Assembly (NCBI GenBank): GCA_004296955.1
Contig: SCVB01000101.1
Coordinates: 1 to 64,000, forward strand
Length of the DNA: 64,000 nucleotides
From: Brevundimonas sp.
Lineage (GTDB): Bacteria > Pseudomonadota > Alphaproteobacteria > Caulobacterales > Caulobacteraceae
Direction: 5' to 3'
Both the position numbers and the translations under genes were made by a program. The notes under the pieces are model-generated. The model did not search any database. It saw only the letters and a list, made by a program, of their open reading frames with translations, and was not told the origin of the DNA. Shown piece by piece: positions 61,175 through 64,000 of the stretch (the stretch's first letter is position 1; each line of letters starts with the position of its first letter).

Positions 61175-62707
61175 CTAACGCCTGGCCGCCGCCGCGTCGA
61201 GTCCCGCAAGCCAGGCCTCGAGCCCCGCCGTGTCGCCCAGGGCGCCGGTCCATTCATGGGCGGGGACATAGGTCTCGTTGTCGCCGCGGGGCCGGCCGCG
61301 GTAGACCTTCATGGGCAGGCGGGCGACGACGCGGCCGCCGGGCAACGCCTCTTCCCGGATCTCCATATAGGCCGTGTCGCCTGAGGTCTCCTGGCCGACG
61401 TGGGTCGCGCCCAGGGCCTTGAGCAGATCGACGGCGTCGAGGCAGGCCGAGGCGCAGCCGGAATCGGTCAGCACCCAGGTCCGCGCACGCATCGGCGAAG
61501 GCCCGACAGGCGAGGCGGCCGCGGCCTCGTCCTCCTCCGGCTCGCGCCACAACGGCCGGCCCTCGGCCCGTGCGGCGCGCATCCCCTCGGCGGCCGTGGT
61601 CAGCCAGGTCACAAGCTCGGGGTTGGACGCCATCAGAACCTTGTATTCCTCAAGCTGGGCGATGTTCTTCTCCGAGGGCCGCCAGTCCACGGCCAGGGCG
61701 TCAGGCGCGCGGGCCCTGACCTCGGCCTCGCCCCACAGGGTCGTGGCCAGGGCGTTGATCCAGGCCGAGGATCCGCCGTCATTGCCACGCAGGTCGAAGA
61801 CCACCGCCGGCGCCTCGCGAATCTCGCCGGCCCGAGCCTCGACCGCGGTCTGAAGGGCGGTCAGGGCGACCCCGTCGGCGCTGGACGGATCGCCGTTGAA
61901 GCCGCCCAGGCCGATCCACTGGCCGCCGCTCCACGTCCGCAACCCGATCGGGGCGGTGAAACGGGGGCTGCGCGCCGCCGCGAAACCCTCGTCGCGGACG
62001 GCGTTCGGCAGGTCGCGCCACGTCAGGGCGTAGCGGCGCGCGTCGGTTCCGACGCGGAATTCGCAGTGTTCAGCGCGCCGCACCCACGGATTGTGCTGGT
62101 CCACGAACAGGGTGGAGGCGAAGACCGCGCGGCGCGACGGCAGGGTCCAGCGGCCCGCGCCGCGACCGATGATCTCGGCGGCCAGCGCCTCGGCCGGGCG
62201 ACCGTCGCAGCCGATCAGGACCGCACCCTCGGGCGGGGCGGCCGGGTCGCGGCTGAACACCACCTCGTGGCGTTCGCCGTCGGGTCCGGTTCGCAGGCCG
62301 GTCAGGAATCCGGGCCAGCCCGCAGTCCAGACGTGTCCCATACCGGCCCAGTTGGTCAGTCCCAGATGGCCGTCGTCGAACGAGGCGGCGTACTCCTTGA
62401 GGGCGAAATACCAGGCCTCGTAGCTGTCCGCCGTCCGCGCCCGGTCCAGCGCCGTCGCCAGGCCCGCCTCCAGATGGGCGTTGAATCCGGGGTTTTCGGG
62501 ATCGACCGGGCCGGGGTGGCTGTCGAGAATGGCGTCGTGGAAGGCCCGGGCGTCCTGCGCCAGGGCCGTTCCCCAGTGGGCGGGGGCCGGCGTGGGCGGA
62601 GGCGCGGCGTCCTGGGCCAGGGCGGGCCCCGCTAGGGCGGAGAAGACGACGAGGGCGGCGGATGCGGCGGCGAGGTTTCGTTGCATGGCGAGGCTGGGTT
62701 GGATCAT
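61175..62707 (-). CDS. S41-family peptidase-like exported protein
   Basis: A 510-residue protein with a signal peptide (to about residue 31, ALAQDA). The S41 core fold is visible in VVFDLRGNDGGSSAWINALA and the candidate nucleophile Ser in DSGCASACLDAVDLLKALGA. The stretch VGQETSGDTAYMEI occupies the position where C-terminal processing proteases have FGKG, so the Ser-Lys dyad is not obvious and a tricorn-like catalytic set or loss of activity is possible. No PDZ domain is evident. It is divergent from ccmC with 111 bp between starts. Confidence 0.8.
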   Translation of the reverse strand: MIQPSLAMQRNLAAASAALVVFSALAGPALAQDAAPPPTPAPAHWGTALAQDARAFHDAILDSHPGPVDPENPGFNAHLEAGLATALDRARTADSYEAWYFALKEYAASFDDGHLGLTNWAGMGHVWTAGWPGFLTGLRTGPDGERHEVVFSRDPAAPPEGAVLIGCDGRPAEALAAEIIGRGAGRWTLPSRRAVFASTLFVDQHNPWVRRAEHCEFRVGTDARRYALTWRDLPNAVRDEGFAAARSPRFTAPIGLRTWSGGQWIGLGGFNGDPSSADGVALTALQTAVEARAGEIREAPAVVFDLRGNDGGSSAWINALATTLWGEAEVRARAPDALAVDWRPSEKNIAQLEEYKVLMASNPELVTWLTTAAEGMRAARAEGRPLWREPEEDEAAAASPVGPSPMRARTWVLTDSGCASACLDAVDLLKALGATHVGQETSGDTAYMEIREEALPGGRVVARLPMKVYRGRPRGDNETYVPAHEWTGALGDTAGLEAWLAGLDAAAARR

Positions 62708-62818
62708 CGATCAGCCGCCTCTACGGCCAAGCCTGCGGTCGCGCCACTTAAGCCTTGGTAATGCACCGCGACCGCGCGCCGCTTGCCGCGCGCGCGGCCG
62801 GCGCGTATTCGGCGCGGC

Positions 62819-63541
62819 ATGTTCGGCCTCGCCAATCCCGACCGGTTCCTGCGCTTCACCCGCCCGCTGACGCCGGCGCTGTGGGGGCTGGCCGTCGTGC
62901 TGCTGGCGCTCGGGACCTGGTTCAGCTTCGCCGCGCCCGAGGACTACCAGCAGGGCGACACGGTGCGGATCATGTTCGTGCACGTGCCCGCGGCCTCGGT
63001 CGGGCTGATGATCTACGGCGCCCTGGGCGTCTCCAGCTTCTTCGCCCTGGTGTTCCGCCACCCGCTGGCCGACGCCGCGGCCCGCGCCGCCGCCCTGCCC
63101 GGGGCGGCCTACACCGCCCTGGCCCTGGTCACCGGCAGCCTGTGGGGCAAGCCCATGTGGGGCGCCTGGTGGGCGTGGGGGGACGCGCGGCTGATGTCGG
63201 TGCTGATCCTGTTCCTCTTCTACCTCGGCTATATGGCCCTGCGCGCCTCGATCGACGACGAGGCCAAGGCCGCCCGCGCCGCCGCCGTGCTGGGGCTGGT
63301 CGGTCTGGTCAATCTGCCGATCGTCAAATTCTCGGTCGACTGGTGGAACACCCTGCACCAGCCGGCCTCGCTGATGCGGGCCGACGGACCGTCCATGCCG
63401 GCGGTCTTCCTGACGCCCCTGCTGGTGATGATGGCCGCCTGGGGCGTCCTCTTCCTCGCCATCTGGGTGACGTCCATCCGCACCGAGATCGTGCGCCGCC
63501 GGGTGTTGTCGATCCGCTCCCGCAAAGCCCTGGAGGCCTAG
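62819..63541 (+). CDS. ccmC: Heme exporter/transfer protein CcmC
   Basis: Presents heme to CcmE; 240 residues with six transmembrane helices. The tryptophan-rich periplasmic motif is WGKPMWGAWWAWGDARL, which has one extra residue (G) compared with the WWVWDARLT form I remember. The flanking heme-ligand histidines are in MFVHVPAA and NTLHQPAS. The ATG at 62819 gives the usual N-terminus; 36 bp of open frame upstream are ignored. The stop is 1 bp before ccmD. Confidence 0.93.
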   Translation: MFGLANPDRFLRFTRPLTPALWGLAVVLLALGTWFSFAAPEDYQQGDTVRIMFVHVPAASVGLMIYGALGVSSFFALVFRHPLADAAARAAALPGAAYTALALVTGSLWGKPMWGAWWAWGDARLMSVLILFLFYLGYMALRASIDDEAKAARAAAVLGLVGLVNLPIVKFSVDWWNTLHQPASLMRADGPSMPAVFLTPLLVMMAAWGVLFLAIWVTSIRTEIVRRRVLSIRSRKALEA

Positions 63542-63542
63542 G

Positions 63543-63698
63543 ATGTTCGATCTCGACATGGGCCGTTACGCCGCCTTCGTCTGGCCCGCCTGGGCCCTCA
63601 GCGCCGTCGTCCTGGCCGGGCTCTCGGCCCGCGCCCTGGTCGCGGCCCGCCGCTGGTCGGCCGAGCTGAAGCGGCTGGAGGCCGAGCCGAAGTCATGA
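63543..63698 (+). CDS. ccmD: Heme exporter small subunit CcmD
   Basis: A 51-residue single-pass membrane protein. The N-terminus MGRYAAFVWPAWALSAVVL with the conserved Tyr, then the helix, then a basic cytoplasmic tail (ARRWSAELKRLE) are the CcmD pattern. It stabilises the CcmABC-CcmE complex. It overlaps ccmG by 4 bp (ATGA). Confidence 0.9.
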   Translation: MFDLDMGRYAAFVWPAWALSAVVLAGLSARALVAARRWSAELKRLEAEPKS

Positions 63699-64000
63699 GC
63701 CGCTGGCTGTCGCTGATCCCGCTGGTCGTTCTCGTGGCCCTGGCGGCGCTGTTCATCGGCTGGTCGCTGAAGCGCGATCCGTCGATCAAGCCCGACGCCC
63801 TCGTCGGCCGCCCCATCCCCGAGACCGTCCTGCCCCTGCTGGCGGGCGACCAGGCCGGCCCCGGCCATCTCGATCTGAAGACCGCGGGCGTCGGCAAGCC
63901 GATGCTGGTCAATGTCTTCGCCAGCTGGTGCCTGCCGTGCCGGGCCGAACATCCCAATCTGATGGCGCTCAGGGCGCGCGGCGTCGCCGTGGTCGGGGTG
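63695..64000 (+). CDS. ccmG: Thiol:disulfide interchange protein CcmG/DsbE (cut by window end)
   Basis: Periplasmic thioredoxin-like reductant for apocytochrome c. The visible 102 codons contain one N-terminal membrane anchor (about 5-24), the linker GRPIPETVLPLL and the active site ASWCLPCRAEHPNL. The rest of the domain is beyond the window. It overlaps ccmD, completing ccmCDG. Confidence 0.92.
   Translation, partial: MSRWLSLIPLVVLVALAALFIGWSLKRDPSIKPDALVGRPIPETVLPLLAGDQAGPGHLDLKTAGVGKPMLVNVFASWCLPCRAEHPNLMALRARGVAVVGV

Overview
The window is very GC-rich, almost fully coding DNA from the chromosome of an alphaproteobacterium. Gene content and order point to the Caulobacterales, most likely Brevundimonas or a close relative. 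The pointers are secA beside a parvulin lipoprotein, obg-nadD-rsfS-rlmH-envC-ctpA-rppH, atpHAGDC, priA/transaldolase/DUF484/xerC, a SapC protein, a ZnuD-type receptor and the PhyR-NepR-EcfG stress module. The genus is an inference. I see no phage, plasmid, CRISPR array or intact insertion sequence; this is core chromosome with small intergenic repeat elements.

Layout. 1-10.4 kb: parvulin lipoprotein (cut by the window edge), secA, a kynureninase-like enzyme, two unknown envelope proteins, mmsA, an alpha/beta hydrolase and zur. 10.4-15.0 kb: a Zur box and ZnuD-like TonB receptor, SapC, a MaoC-like protein and a zinc-free MDR reductase. 15.1-19.5 kb: the general stress response (GSR) island, with phyR on the minus strand and nepR-ecfG-kinase-entericidin on the plus strand. 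It carries five sites matching the EcfG promoter consensus GGAAC-N16/17-CGTT, one of which would drive a previously unannotated, strongly structured small RNA of about 115 nt. 19.7-23.7 kb: an MHS transporter, an Lrp regulator and divergent ald. 23.9-31.9 kb: obg, nadD, rsfS, rlmH, an EnvC-like activator, ctpA, a divergent polysaccharide deacetylase, rppH, DUF1272 and an SMR exporter. 32.2-37.1 kb: the F1-ATPase operon (minus). 37.3-47.8 kb: DUF808, terC, glutamine cyclotransferase, priA, transaldolase, DUF484, xerC, an aspartyl protease and lpd. 47.8-56.6 kb: a PAS kinase, LuxR and AraC regulators, tRNA-Gly, an SDR, DUF1232, a 2OG oxygenase, a quinone reductase, an isoaspartyl peptidase and a lipoprotein. 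56.7-64.0 kb: acnA and the cytochrome c maturation genes ccmAB...ccmCDG, split by two minus-strand genes.

The two most interesting signals are not protein genes. The first is the GSR island: its consensus promoters predict that EcfG controls its own operon, phyR, an entericidin-like lipoprotein, a 93-residue membrane protein and a GsrN-like small RNA with a C-rich bulge. The second is a family of four intergenic elements made of 7-bp repeats arranged as inverted arms around a 42-95 bp centre. Each begins 3-8 bp after a stop codon, and the heptamer sequence differs between loci while the 7-bp period is kept. REP-like hairpins of two further families also occur between genes.
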